A stretch of DNA of 64,000 nucleotides from Muribaculaceae bacterium (lineage in GTDB: Bacteria > Bacteroidota > Bacteroidia > Bacteroidales > Muribaculaceae). Under the pieces are notes generated by a model. It was not told the DNA's origin. It saw nothing but the letters and a program-made list of their open reading frames with translations, and searched no databases. The DNA lies in assembly GCA_022508985.1 (NCBI GenBank), contig JAFLUA010000001.1, forward strand, positions 1 through 64,000, in the 5' to 3' direction. Positions 8,201-16,889 of this stretch are shown here, in pieces (within the stretch, counting starts at the first letter, position 1; every line of letters starts with the position of its first letter). The position numbers were made by a program, and so were the translations under genes.

Positions 8201-10760
8201 ATGATACCGACTTTGTCGCTATGCTGATATCACCACCGGGCTCCGTTACTTTAGCCGTAAAATTAGCTCTGAGCATGCCCGGCGAGTTGATTGCGGCCCC
8301 AATAGTGCAGTGGCGTACTATATTTCCCAAGCTGTCGAGTACGCCTGAGTATAACTCTTTATGATTTGAAGAGTATGAGACAATTGGATTATTGAACGTG
8401 TAGTTTCGATATTTTTTGAAAGGAGTGGGGTCGGAGTATAAATCCATTTCAATTGCGGCCCTCATACCTTTTGCCGCAGGCCCTGTGAGCCAATGGGCAT
8501 TTAACCCGATACGCTCTTTTTTGTTGGCTTGAATTATGTCGGGTAGCGTTATGTTTATTTTTAGGCGGTTTGGCTTTATAGTTTCAATTCTAACCGGATG
8601 ATGGAATGTTTCGTTTCCCACCTTGAATTTAGCTGTCCATAATCCGGTAGCTACATTCTCGTCAGTTTCAATATTAAACACATAGAAGCCATCTACGCCC
8701 TCGGTCAATGTCTGACGCGTATATAATTGCTCATCAGGGTTATATAGCTCCATTACAACCGGGTGTTTTTTAGGAAGCCGCTTGTTTTTATCTTCAATAA
8801 TTAGGGAAAGGTGAATATCGTCGCCTGGCCTCCAGACGCCTCTGTCGCCGTAGGTGAAGCCTTTAATGCCATCGGTAAGAGTTGTGCCGGAAACATCAAA
8901 GCTGCTTGTAGATATCTCGTAGCCGTTAGCGACCTTTAGGTACGTAGTGCTTCGACCGTCGGTAGCTGTTACCATAAACGGTCGACTCACCGTTCGGAAA
9001 TCGGCAAAACCATTGCTGTCGGTTATCCCTGAGCCGATTTTCTGTAATTGATAATTATATGCGGTAACAGGAATTCCGGCGAGAGGAGTCGTGGTAACAA
9101 TGTCGCTTACGGTCGCTTTTACCTCATTGTCGCCGACACGTTTTACTATAATACCCAGATTTGAGGCTACGATGTTTATTTCGGGTGTATTATAACCTCT
9201 GACAATATAGTAAGAGTATTTTTTCGGGTCGTCTCGTTCGGTGTAATTATAATCACTCCAATCATTTATTGGATAATCACGGGATAAGTAGGACCAAGCC
9301 GTATTCCATGTTTCAGTGTCTTCATCTGTGAGCTTGTTACGCTCTTTGAAGTTCTCTGGCTCATTTTTATCGTATAAAGAATACTCTTTTAAGAATGAGA
9401 GGTTGATATTGTAAATAGCCCCATGTTCTTGCGCAAAAAGGCCCTTTAGGTCGATGGCGAAATCGTGCCACTGGTGCAGGTCGATATTCTTATCATTATC
9501 CAATCTAACGGTGTGGCGGTATATCAACCGACCATATCGGCGTAGATTATAACAGTCATTTAATTCTTGTTCTTGGAGATACGACATTATATTCGCCGGG
9601 AATATTTTTATCACCTCCACATCAACAGCCGCGAGATTGACGGCTTGAAATGGCAATTTTAAGTTTTGATTATCGGGTAAAATAGAGCCGTGGAATGGTA
9701 TCTTTACAGCCGGTGGGATAGGTTCTTGATTGAAATTTCGCACAATCGTTTCATCAAGGCTCTTACCGATGCTGCTTTTTACATTCTCATCTACTCTTAG
9801 TGTGAGTTTCTCATATCCGTTTTTCGGGTAAAAGACTTTGACATTAGCGCCGTTTCGTTCTATACGCACATCGGGTGTTTGGTCGATAGTAATAAGACCA
9901 TCAAGTTCTTGTTGCGGCGATAGTTGCATGCTGAATTCGAGGTTTATATAAGGCTCGGCCGCTTCGATGCGTTCTGCATAGAGCAATAGGAAATCGTATA
10001 GCGATGGTATTTCAACAGTCTGTTCTATCGGAGATAAGTCACTTGTGCCACTAACCGAGATTTTTATTTTTTTCGCAGTATTTGAGCGTCGTATTCCCGT
10101 TATTTTAAATCCTCGCCCCATATCATAGCATTCATTGTCCATCGTAATTTTTGCGCCCTTATAATCGCACTTGATAATATACTTATCAGAGCTGACAATT
10201 TTTTCGGCCGATGAGTTATACTCTAATCGTCCGCTAATGAAAGCATTATGCGTGTTATAGTGGTCGACGCCGGCTTTAATGTTGGCAAATTTCACTTCGG
10301 CGCCATTGACAAAGAAAATGAATGCGAAATCGGCCAATGATTTCATGTCGCATATCTTTTTCATTTTTAGGCGACAATGATATAGCTGATTAGGTTTTAA
10401 CTCTTCATCGGGCTCAAAAATGATGCGACCGAGATTTTTATTGAAAGACGTTTTGCCTTTTATGTTCGGCGAAAATGAGAATACATTATCTAAAGAATTA
10501 GATAAGTCGAGGTGTCTCATCATCGAGTCGGTAAATTCTACCGCTATAGAATTCGTCGGGTCGATGTAATTGGGGGTGAACCCCGCAATCCATATCGCGG
10601 CTTCTTCGTTTGACATTGACTTGTTGTCTTTCGGGCTTACATAAATGGCAAGCGCAACGGCTATTATAGACACTAAAATGAAGTATGCCACAAGGCAATT
10701 GCGTGTTGTAAACACTTTCGATAATGGCTTCGACTTGAAGGAAGAAAAATTTATTTTCAT
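5247..10760 (-). CDS. Alpha-2-macroglobulin family protein with intact thioester motif
   Basis: With the start at 10758-10760 the protein has 1,837 residues. An upstream in-frame ATG at 10817 lies inside a terminator hairpin and is rejected. A single N-terminal membrane segment (about residues 22-40) anchors it; there is no lipobox. MG-type beta domains, including an MG2 region with YGDRGVWRPGDDIHL, lead to a thioester domain carrying CTEQ with the Cys near residue 1405. Bacterial A2Ms with CxEQ covalently trap proteases after bait cleavage. The gene precedes and overlaps pbpC. No perfect -7 box is present; CAACTTTG at 10788-10795 is one mismatch away. The family call is secure; protease trapping is inferred from relatives. 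Confidence 0.92.
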   Translation of the reverse strand: MKINFSSFKSKPLSKVFTTRNCLVAYFILVSIIAVALAIYVSPKDNKSMSNEEAAIWIAGFTPNYIDPTNSIAVEFTDSMMRHLDLSNSLDNVFSFSPNIKGKTSFNKNLGRIIFEPDEELKPNQLYHCRLKMKKICDMKSLADFAFIFFVNGAEVKFANIKAGVDHYNTHNAFISGRLEYNSSAEKIVSSDKYIIKCDYKGAKITMDNECYDMGRGFKITGIRRSNTAKKIKISVSGTSDLSPIEQTVEIPSLYDFLLLYAERIEAAEPYINLEFSMQLSPQQELDGLITIDQTPDVRIERNGANVKVFYPKNGYEKLTLRVDENVKSSIGKSLDETIVRNFNQEPIPPAVKIPFHGSILPDNQNLKLPFQAVNLAAVDVEVIKIFPANIMSYLQEQELNDCYNLRRYGRLIYRHTVRLDNDKNIDLHQWHDFAIDLKGLFAQEHGAIYNINLSFLKEYSLYDKNEPENFKERNKLTDEDTETWNTAWSYLSRDYPINDWSDYNYTERDDPKKYSYYIVRGYNTPEINIVASNLGIIVKRVGDNEVKATVSDIVTTTPLAGIPVTAYNYQLQKIGSGITDSNGFADFRTVSRPFMVTATDGRSTTYLKVANGYEISTSSFDVSGTTLTDGIKGFTYGDRGVWRPGDDIHLSLIIEDKNKRLPKKHPVVMELYNPDEQLYTRQTLTEGVDGFYVFNIETDENVATGLWTAKFKVGNETFHHPVRIETIKPNRLKINITLPDIIQANKKERIGLNAHWLTGPAAKGMRAAIEMDLYSDPTPFKKYRNYTFNNPIVSYSSNHKELYSGVLDSLGNIVRHCTIGAAINSPGMLRANFTAKVTEPGGDISIATKSVSFSPFGVYVGIDLSKDTFETDSDIKLPVVVLNQVGMRMKERELEYKIYQIDWNWWWQGSNSDFSKYVYSDYANIVSTGSITAINGVAEIPFKVEHPDYGEYLVVVRDTKGGHATGGTFSVDWPDWRGRSDRDHATASTELSFTLDKEQYEVGETANVYLPKCDGGRVLLSIETGSKVLKRMWVPLSGNNDTKYQLRIDRDMAPNFYVSATLLRPHKGTNFDTPIRLFGIKSAKVIDRLSILHPIIEMPDEVHPQKEFSINVREKDNKAMTYTLAIVDEGLLDITNFKTPQPWYSMNKKEALGVKTWDMYDDVIGAFGSSFRSVLSVGGDEALRKAAGKEKRFNPAVKFIGPFTINGGPKTHKITLPNYVGSVRVMIVAAHDGCYGNADKTVKVTSPVMLLSTLPRALAYSDTISMPVNVFAMDEGIKNVNVSIETNGPIKVQGAKSKNVVFDQQGEKLIFFKLACENARAQKARIILTTRGNENIIRDTTYISVSNPMPNILETVEKALAPNERTELTWNSSPAGKVSLQVASLPSINFNAITLFMEYYPHLCTEQLSSKALFMLYGRKFLDEKNREKCEKQLPLIIKAIQSRQLPSGAFTYWMGDKIENEWVTSLAGLALVEASRQGFRTNNECIERWKNYQVSVSREYRHSIYTDLLQSLRLYSLAVANSPQTAAMNRLRESGAISRSAAFCLASAYAETGRIDVATNMIERAEKSEISKRKEIIDSPLLDKAIELEAYAQCGLFAKAIPVAHDISKKCNGSSYVTQDISFATIAMSTLSNNTDNSTPFVKLTQQGRAPISINSINSLENIDIDCNNGKMSVENIGSSTVELSLMNSYQPSPQKTVKPEENGLKMSISYFNMKGNRISINDIKEDSEFTARISVTNYSDDIANAALCYNIPAGWEIWNDRIYGHAHDESEYRDIRDISINYYFAIKRGESKKYEVRLRAAYQGSYLLPPSVCEDMYNPVCRALTANRRVTVSK

Positions 10761-10798
10761 GTGCGCTAATTTGTTTTGATTTATTGGCAAAGTTGCAA

Positions 10799-10832
10799 CA
10801 AAAAATATACCCGACAATTACACATTGTCGGG
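10799..10832 (-). terminator. Rho-independent terminator after the phosphodiester-glycosidase-like gene
   Basis: A 9-bp stem (CCCGACAAT at 10810-10818, ATTGTCGGG at 10824-10832) with a 5-base loop. On minus it is followed by an AT-rich T tract at 10799-10809. It separates the LytTR operon from the macroglobulin-pbpC operon. Confidence 0.85.
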
Positions 10833-10877
10833 CATTGTATGAAATGTTGCTTGTGCTGTATGAACTGGAGCGAAGCG

Positions 10878-11780
10878 CTATTCCCAAATGATATAATTGG
10901 TGTTTCTCGACGGGCGTTGTTGTTGTCGTCCAAACTCAACTCTGTTGCCGTCTTTGTCTATTGCAAAGCCAAAGGCAGTCGAGCCGACGAGGTATATAGC
11001 ATTACTGACGCCAAGGTCGACCAAGGTTTGAGAAAACTCGTTGAGAGTCATTTTTTTATGACTCATGATAACAACAGTCTTGCCATCGAGCTCGGCAAGA
11101 GCTTTTCGTAGTGACGAAAAACGTAATTGATTTTCAACAACTTGGCCGCCAACCACAAGAGGGTATTGACGGAAAAAATAGCCGTCGCTCTCAATAGCTT
11201 GCTCCAGATAGGGCGTAGCGTTTGCAACGCCGATAATAAGTTGCTTGTTTATAATAGCGCAAAAGCCTGATTTTGATTGTCCTCGGCTTAAAAGATTTCC
11301 TTTCGAGACGTATGCACCGACGATTTCACCATTGTCACGGCGGATATCGGCGGCTTGAACAACCAATACGGCGGAAGAATCGCGCAGTGCATCGACACCG
11401 ATATGAAGACGTGGAACTGAATTGGTGGGAATGAATAAGGATAGGCGTTCTTTATTTACTATAGTGTCAACAATTTCTACATACGGAGGTTGTTGAACAA
11501 TGATTGAATCTCTCTCGTAAATAGCTTCGGGAGTAGGATTTTCCGAAAGCGGCTTTTCGTTTACAATCTCTAAATTATCGGGGCCTTCACTGTCGACGCG
11601 TAGCGAAAAATAGATAGCCATTGCAGCAATAGCTATAATAGCTAAGCAAAATAAGCATGCCAATATAGTAAGAAACAAATTCTTTCGCTTCTCATTACGA
11701 TTATCTTCGAGGAAACAAGAATCTACCGATGAAATTATCCTTATTTCATTGTCGTTGATGTCGTTCTGTAAATCACTCAT
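10878..11780 (-). CDS. Membrane-anchored protein with a degenerate phosphodiester glycosidase (NAGPA)-like domain
   Basis: A 300-residue protein. A charged cytoplasmic N-terminus is followed by one membrane segment at about residues 33-60, a low-complexity linker, and an extracytoplasmic domain from about 115. The C-terminal half follows the NAGPA fold pattern. A YFFRQYPLVVGGQVV stretch corresponds to the usual GP-LV segment. MTLNEFSQTLVDLGVSNAIYL corresponds to the helix before the active-site loop. RPSRNTNYIIW matches the usual C-terminus. The catalytic NLDGGGS is replaced by YLVGSTA, so hydrolase activity is doubtful. It overlaps the LytTR gene by ATGA. A sensing or scaffold role is possible but unproven. 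Confidence 0.5.
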   Translation of the reverse strand: MSDLQNDINDNEIRIISSVDSCFLEDNRNEKRKNLFLTILACLFCLAIIAIAAMAIYFSLRVDSEGPDNLEIVNEKPLSENPTPEAIYERDSIIVQQPPYVEIVDTIVNKERLSLFIPTNSVPRLHIGVDALRDSSAVLVVQAADIRRDNGEIVGAYVSKGNLLSRGQSKSGFCAIINKQLIIGVANATPYLEQAIESDGYFFRQYPLVVGGQVVENQLRFSSLRKALAELDGKTVVIMSHKKMTLNEFSQTLVDLGVSNAIYLVGSTAFGFAIDKDGNRVEFGRQQQRPSRNTNYIIWE

Positions 11781-12136
11781 TTAGTAGCCTCCTTTTCAAA
11801 AAGATCTTTAAGATTTTTCAACGCCTCTTTAGCCGCCGAAAGTTCGTGTCGGAAAGTGCGGCCGTCGGCCAAAATTAGTTTTTGGCGGTAAGGGTTTATC
11901 GTTGTTATGAATTGTCGGTTTACAATCAAGCTTTTACCAATCCTGACGAAGCGATTGTCGTTATTTTTGACAGTCTCCGATATGCGTTTTTCAATTTGTC
12001 CCAGTTGAAGAGTGAGAACATAAATGCTATTGTCAACCATTCTGATTGAGGAATAGTTGCCATCGGCGGCGATGTAAACAACGGCGTCGATAGGTATGCG
12101 GACAAGCTCGGTAGATGTGGTAAATTGAAAGTACAT
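11777..12136 (-). CDS. LytTR-type DNA-binding regulator without a receiver domain
   Basis: With the start at 12134-12136 the product has 119 residues and is almost entirely a LytTR domain. It contains VVYIAADGNYSSI, FVRIGKSLIVNRQFI and a C-terminal LADGRTFRHELSAA. The upstream in-frame ATG at 12172 lies before the -7 box (12153-12160), so the shorter start is preferred. LytTR proteins bind direct repeats and usually follow a response-regulator receiver or a membrane domain. This stand-alone version overlaps the following membrane-protein gene, suggesting the two act as a regulator and membrane-partner pair. That partnership is inference. Confidence 0.85.
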   Translation of the reverse strand: MYFQFTTSTELVRIPIDAVVYIAADGNYSSIRMVDNSIYVLTLQLGQIEKRISETVKNNDNRFVRIGKSLIVNRQFITTINPYRQKLILADGRTFRHELSAAKEALKNLKDLFEKEATK

Positions 12137-12152
12137 ATTTATAATTCTATCG

Positions 12153-12160
12153 CAAAGGTA
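12153..12160 (-). promoter_or_regulatory. Predicted -7 box for the LytTR operon
   Basis: TACCTTTG on minus, 16 bp before the ATG at 12136. Confidence 0.5.
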
Positions 12161-12308
12161 CAATTTTTTCACGCAATTACTCCATTAGTTGAGCTGTTTA
12201 TTGGTGCAATATGTATGAAATTACGCTTTTGATGTATGAATTATTGTTGGTGAAGAGGCCGAAATGAAATAAAAGTCGGCATTTAGGAGTTTTCATAATT
12301 CTTTTTAC

Positions 12309-12316
12309 TACTTTTG
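12309..12316 (+). promoter_or_regulatory. Predicted -7 box for the ABC exporter
   Basis: TACTTTTG, 36 bp before the ATG at 12353. It is divergent from the LytTR promoter; the roughly 180 bp between the genes hold nothing else I can name. Confidence 0.5.
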
Positions 12317-12352
12317 TAAAATGAACAGCAATAACAGATTACACATTATAAA

Positions 12353-14143
12353 ATGAACCTTCTCGGACTATTCAAGAATATCGGTCCCTTTGTGCGGCCA
12401 TATCGCTTGCTTGTAGCTATAACCTTGATTCTCACACTTGTCGGCTCTTTGATGCAGCAGGTTAATGCAATAGTGTTAGACAAGACAGTCGACGCTATAA
12501 ATGCGCTTATCGGTACCGACTTTTCATGGTCGCAAGCGGCAAGAATATTAACTATCATTTCAGTAGTGCTTCTTGGTAAGGAGGTGTTGTCGGCCATTAT
12601 CACTTTTGCCCAAAGTTTCTATGGCGAAAAAATGCGAATTTTTGTTTCGCGCGACCTATCGCAGGCCGTTATAGAGAAAGTGCTTACTTTCAAAATGGCA
12701 TATTTTTCGTCAGATGATAATGCCACCGGCAAGGTGCAGGCACGTATCGACCAAGGCGTGAGCAGTATTTCGCGAACGGTGCAAAATTTCTTCATTGATT
12801 TATTGCCCTTGTTTACGAGCGCCGTTCTGGCCCTTATTCTCATGTTTGCTGCCAATGTTTACGTTGGCTTGGTTGCGATGAGCATTGTGCCTGTTTACTT
12901 CTGGATTACGTGGCGACAGGCACGTCGGCTTAAAGGGTGGCGGCGCGAGATGCGTCACTATCGCGAGTCGAAGAGTCAGGGAATTAAGAATATAGTCGAT
13001 TCGATAAATGTAATTAAGTCGTTCAACCGGGAATCGATAGAGGCCGAAAAGCAACTCGACCTCCAGAATAGGGTTACCGACAATCAAATGAAGACTCGGC
13101 AAGTGAGTTTCTATTATGGTGGCGTTAAGAGTTTTGTAAAGCAAGTAGGTACGGTGCTTGTCATAATCTTAACGGCTTATCTGGTGCTTATAGAGTATCC
13201 CGGCATGAGTATCGGTAAGATTATGTACCACGTCATGCTGTTCAGTAATGTGATAGCACCCATAACTCAGCTGCAGCGTATCTTCGATGATGTAAACGAC
13301 GCACTCATATATGCCGAAGGCTTCTTTGATATCCTTCAATCTGACGATCAGATTGAGGCTTCCGGTTCTTATCGCCCCGATAAAATCTACGGCAAATTTG
13401 AGATGAAAAACGTCGATTTCTCATATCCTAATGGAAATCAGGCTCTTTTCGATGTGACCCTGACAATCGTTCCGGGTAAAATCACAGCCTTGGTAGGCCT
13501 GTCGGGAGCAGGTAAGAGTACGGTGGTGAACCTGTTAGATAAGTTCTATGAACCGCAAAAAGGCTCAATCTTACTTGATGGTGTCGACCTAAAAGAATAT
13601 GACACGCATTATTTGCGCGATAACATAGGACTGGTGTTGCAGAAAAATCATATTTTTGATGGAACGATAGAGGAGAATATACGCTATGGCAAGCCAGAGG
13701 CAACCTTTGAAGAGGTGGTTGAGGCTGCGAAGAAATCATATATCTACGATCAGATAATGGCGCTTCCCAAACAGTTCCAAAACAAGGCGTCGGATCTCTC
13801 GGGAGGACAGCAACAACGCATTGCAATTGCGCGTATGTTCCTCAAAAATCCGCCTATAATATTCCTCGATGAACCCACTGCGAGCCTCGATGCTATAGCA
13901 ACAGAGCAGATTAAAAACAGTATAGAAGCGATTAAAAAAGACCGTACGGTGATAATAATATCGCACAACATCTCACAAATAATTGATAGCGAGATGGTAT
14001 ATGCCTTGCAGCAAGGTAGAGTGGAAGAGTATGGCGACCCCGACGAGGTGTACAAAAAAGGCGGAGTGTATAAAGATATTATCGACGCATCGGCTCGTAG
14101 TCTCAATATTGAGAAGATTGCTAAGACAATAGAATCGGCTTAG
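12353..14143 (+). CDS. ABC exporter, fused permease and ATPase (type I half-transporter)
   Basis: A 596-residue half-transporter. An ABC_membrane domain of six predicted helices (about residues 15-320) is followed by an ATPase with Walker A GLSGAGKST (near 382), the Q-loop region IGLVLQKNHIFDGTIEENI, signature LSGGQQQR (near 481), Walker B IIFLDEPTASLD and a switch His in IIISHN. It would work as a homodimer exporting lipids, peptides or drugs; the substrate cannot be read from sequence. The last bases overlap the convergent acyltransferase gene stop-to-stop (shared TTAG), so no terminator fits between them. It has its own promoter. Confidence 0.93.
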   Translation: MNLLGLFKNIGPFVRPYRLLVAITLILTLVGSLMQQVNAIVLDKTVDAINALIGTDFSWSQAARILTIISVVLLGKEVLSAIITFAQSFYGEKMRIFVSRDLSQAVIEKVLTFKMAYFSSDDNATGKVQARIDQGVSSISRTVQNFFIDLLPLFTSAVLALILMFAANVYVGLVAMSIVPVYFWITWRQARRLKGWRREMRHYRESKSQGIKNIVDSINVIKSFNRESIEAEKQLDLQNRVTDNQMKTRQVSFYYGGVKSFVKQVGTVLVIILTAYLVLIEYPGMSIGKIMYHVMLFSNVIAPITQLQRIFDDVNDALIYAEGFFDILQSDDQIEASGSYRPDKIYGKFEMKNVDFSYPNGNQALFDVTLTIVPGKITALVGLSGAGKSTVVNLLDKFYEPQKGSILLDGVDLKEYDTHYLRDNIGLVLQKNHIFDGTIEENIRYGKPEATFEEVVEAAKKSYIYDQIMALPKQFQNKASDLSGGQQQRIAIARMFLKNPPIIFLDEPTASLDAIATEQIKNSIEAIKKDRTVIIISHNISQIIDSEMVYALQQGRVEEYGDPDEVYKKGGVYKDIIDASARSLNIEKIAKTIESA

Positions 14144-15015
14144 GCTTTCCAGCGGTTGTGCGACCAGAGCCAGAACTCTGGAGCCTTGCGTATCGTTTCT
14201 TCGAGCATTTTGAGGAATTGTAGCGTGTAGGGGTATTCTTCGTAGTCGTCGGTGCTTACTTCTATTTTTCTAAATGTGAGGGAATAGTGCCCGCGCTTTA
14301 GTCGTTCGATGTCGGCGTAAACATATTCGGCGTTAATTTTACGGCCTATGGTTTCGCCCCCCACGAGATATGATGTTACTTGGTTTAGGAACATTGTCCT
14401 ATGATTTTGGTCGACACCCGTAGGCCGTTGGTCAGCAATAAATCCCATCATAAAAGTTTTGTCGTCGCGGTTTAATTCAACGAGTCGGCGATAAGCGCGT
14501 CTCATTGGGATACACTCGCTGTTAAAACGCGAACGAATGCGAAGCATAACCCGGTCGAAGGCCTTGTCTTTTACGGGCCGATAAAGAGCACCCATCACCT
14601 GAGGCTTGTCTATGGCCATCGTTATAGCGGGCACCCACTCCCAGTTGCCGTAATGCCCCATAAATAAGATGATTTGTCGCTTGTCGGAGGCTATTTTTTC
14701 TACGAGTTCGGTATTATGTATCTCGACGCGTTGCCTAATCTCTTTGTCGCTGATATGCAGCAATTTGATGGTTTCAACGATGCAATCGCACATGTGGCGA
14801 TAGTATTTATTTTCGTATCGCTTTAACTCTTCGGGCGTTTTTTCAGGGAATGAGTTGCGAAGATTTCGGCGAACGACTTCCACGCGGTAGCCAACGATGC
14901 GGTGAAGCACGAAGCATATAATATCGCTGATGATATATAGAACGCTCAGCGGCAAAAATGCAACAGCTTTCAGGAAGAAAATTATAATATGATATCTAAA
15001 ATTCGTCATCGGCAA
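14140..15015 (-). CDS. Lipid A biosynthesis (LpxL/HtrB-family) acyltransferase
   Basis: A 291-residue protein, start at 15015 or two codons later at 15009. One N-terminal membrane helix (about residues 8-36) precedes an LPLAT catalytic domain. The HX4E signature is GHYGNWEW near residue 119, followed by GALYRPVKDKAFDRV and a DQRP segment. LpxL/HtrB enzymes transfer a secondary acyl chain onto lipid A at the inner face of the inner membrane. The gene overlaps the upstream Stealth phosphotransferase by 14-20 bp, which suggests both act on the same glycolipid. The family is certain; the acyl position and donor are not. Confidence 0.9.
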   Translation of the reverse strand: MPMTNFRYHIIIFFLKAVAFLPLSVLYIISDIICFVLHRIVGYRVEVVRRNLRNSFPEKTPEELKRYENKYYRHMCDCIVETIKLLHISDKEIRQRVEIHNTELVEKIASDKRQIILFMGHYGNWEWVPAITMAIDKPQVMGALYRPVKDKAFDRVMLRIRSRFNSECIPMRRAYRRLVELNRDDKTFMMGFIADQRPTGVDQNHRTMFLNQVTSYLVGGETIGRKINAEYVYADIERLKRGHYSLTFRKIEVSTDDYEEYPYTLQFLKMLEETIRKAPEFWLWSHNRWKA

Positions 15016-16012
15016 TCGTCGTATTATCGTTTGGCAACTTAATATTTAGGCGGTTGCATAGATGCTGTCGTAGCAATTCTTGCTCGTCGGGACATGCTTT
15101 GTCTAAAGAGTTTACGCAGAAAAATACTACGCTCGGGCTGTCGAGCTTTTTGAGTTTGCGCTTGAAATATCGTTTGTCGCCGGCTTTAGGCTTCAAACAC
15201 ACCGACAATCCATGCCAAGATACTACATTACACTCTTCGCGCATTTGCAGTATTGAGTAAAACATAGATTGCGGGTTATATTGGTTTTCATTGCGAAAAC
15301 GATGTGAGATATTGCGTATTATTAAGTCGGGATGCTCGCCATAATATTTCTCAAAGACAGAACGTCGCATAGCCAATGGGGTGTGGCCTGTGTTCAGGAA
15401 GAAATGCTTCAAACCGGCTGCGCGAGCACCATTAAGCAGAGATTTCTTATATCCGTAGTGTTTATGACCACCTCTGCGCGGTGTGAGAGCCTGAAGGAGG
15501 TCTACTTTCCATGCTGCCATCTTATGGGCATAGCACGTAGGGCGCCCAAACTCATCGAAAAAAACATTTTGCGCAACAGGTGCTACGAACATATTGTCAT
15601 CATTTAGATAGATGAAATGCTCGGCAAGCCCCGGTATACGCCACAACATTGTTTCGATGGCAAGCGAATTAAAAATAGGCAGATAATCTTCGTAGCCTCT
15701 GAAAATAGCTTTATGGTCGACGATTTCGACTTGTGTAGTGCTGTCGGGGAAATTGAGAGCTATAAACTCATCTAACCTAGGATTTTGATTGTCGGTAACA
15801 ATGTGAATCTTACGGACGAAAGGAGCAAAGCGCAATATCGACGCCACGCAGAAAAAAATCTCGCCAACCTGTCGGTATCTTGTTTCGCCGCCGATGTCGT
15901 CATATTTCAGTTCGGTGCCATGCATATAACTGTAGCGCTTGGCACGGTGTATAGGGTCGTCGCCGTCGACCCACGTTATGACTGCATCGATAGGTGAAAT
16001 GTGACCGTTCAT
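14996..16012 (-). CDS. Stealth-family sugar-1-phosphate transferase
   Basis: A 338-residue protein with the conserved Stealth regions in order. CR1 is IDAVITWVDGDDP (residues 7-19). CR2 covers RYRQVGEIFFCVASILR and VRKIHIVTDNQNP (about 45-79). A CR3-like NTGHTPLAMRRSVFEKYY and a CR4-like C-terminal part follow. Family members move a sugar-1-phosphate from a nucleotide sugar onto a glycan, for example in capsule or LPS phosphodiesters. It sits between a glycosyltransferase gene (9 bp upstream) and an LpxL-type acyltransferase (overlapping), so modification of lipid A, core or a surface glycan is likely. The exact substrate is unknown. Confidence 0.88.
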   Translation of the reverse strand: MNGHISPIDAVITWVDGDDPIHRAKRYSYMHGTELKYDDIGGETRYRQVGEIFFCVASILRFAPFVRKIHIVTDNQNPRLDEFIALNFPDSTTQVEIVDHKAIFRGYEDYLPIFNSLAIETMLWRIPGLAEHFIYLNDDNMFVAPVAQNVFFDEFGRPTCYAHKMAAWKVDLLQALTPRRGGHKHYGYKKSLLNGARAAGLKHFFLNTGHTPLAMRRSVFEKYYGEHPDLIIRNISHRFRNENQYNPQSMFYSILQMREECNVVSWHGLSVCLKPKAGDKRYFKRKLKKLDSPSVVFFCVNSLDKACPDEQELLRQHLCNRLNIKLPNDNTTIADDEF

Positions 16013-16021
16013 AATCGTAAA

Positions 16022-16858
16022 CTACAATACATTGCGGAAGCGCTCCGGCAATTTTACAACAATTCTCATTCCGAGCATAGCCGGTTTGTTCCACGCATAA
16101 AACGGGCGGACATATGTTTGGCATACTCTTGCCCTAAGCACCCACCTATCGAAATTACGCGCTTTTTTATTGGTGACGTAGCGTATCGTTCTCGACCTTT
16201 TGTGCATGTGCTTTTTCCAGCCTTGCGATAATCGGTCGGCATCGTTAAATCGACTTTCGATTAGGCGTTTATCGCTATATCCGAAGTGTAGAAGATATAG
16301 GTCGGACCCGATATTGAAATTATGACACTTGACGCGGTGAAATCCAGAGCCCCACACACAAGGCTTAGCGACGATTGAGGCTTTGGTATAACGCGAGCCC
16401 AATTGTGCATAGCTACGTTGGCTCAAGAAAGGCCTATCGAGCGATAGGTCGCCTTCATCGCCGAGACGTTGACCGAAGTCGAGCCCGAGAGCCGATAAGG
16501 CAACGCCGATAGCGTGCGTGTTTAAGTATTGCGATAGCGTTTGTCCCGTTTTAGGGTCGGGGGTAATGTATTCGTCGGCGTCAGTGCCGATTACGATATC
16601 GTAGCCTTCAGCAAAGAGAGCCGACGCCTTGGCCGAAAGAAAACGAATGCGTCCTTTATCGGAAGAAACGACGTTGGTGCCTATCTTTTCAACAAGCTCG
16701 GTGTGAGCGCCATTGCAGAAGTCGGGTATTACTTGGTCGGTGCCGTCGAAAAAAATATACAGGTTATCGCGGCCGATTTCTCGACCATAATATTCAACCC
16801 ATTTCTGCAGGAAGAAATCGTCGTTGCGTACCATCGTTATGGCGCAAATTCGTTTCAT
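16022..16858 (-). CDS. Glycosyltransferase family 2-like protein (Glyco_tranf_2_4 type)
   Basis: A 278-residue cytoplasmic protein. It opens with ICAITMVRNDDFFLQKWVEYY, the usual start of the Glyco_tranf_2_4 group. GTDADEYITP (near residue 92) supplies the DxD-like metal and nucleotide-sugar site. A His/Lys-rich C-terminal part ends in basic residues (LGMRIVVKLPERFRNVL). It is the first gene of a three-gene operon with the Stealth transferase and LpxL-type acyltransferase. It most likely adds a sugar to the surface glycolipid that these enzymes also modify. Donor and acceptor are unknown. The promoter box is at 16890-16897. Confidence 0.85.
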   Translation of the reverse strand: MKRICAITMVRNDDFFLQKWVEYYGREIGRDNLYIFFDGTDQVIPDFCNGAHTELVEKIGTNVVSSDKGRIRFLSAKASALFAEGYDIVIGTDADEYITPDPKTGQTLSQYLNTHAIGVALSALGLDFGQRLGDEGDLSLDRPFLSQRSYAQLGSRYTKASIVAKPCVWGSGFHRVKCHNFNIGSDLYLLHFGYSDKRLIESRFNDADRLSQGWKKHMHKRSRTIRYVTNKKARNFDRWVLRARVCQTYVRPFYAWNKPAMLGMRIVVKLPERFRNVL

Positions 16859-16889
16859 AACCGTCGGATATCAGTATCTAATTATGTTG

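Noticed and set aside
10761..10817. An N-terminal extension of the macroglobulin starting at 10817
   Set aside because: That ATG is within the stem of a terminator and adds no signal sequence; the start at 10760 gives a normal membrane anchor.
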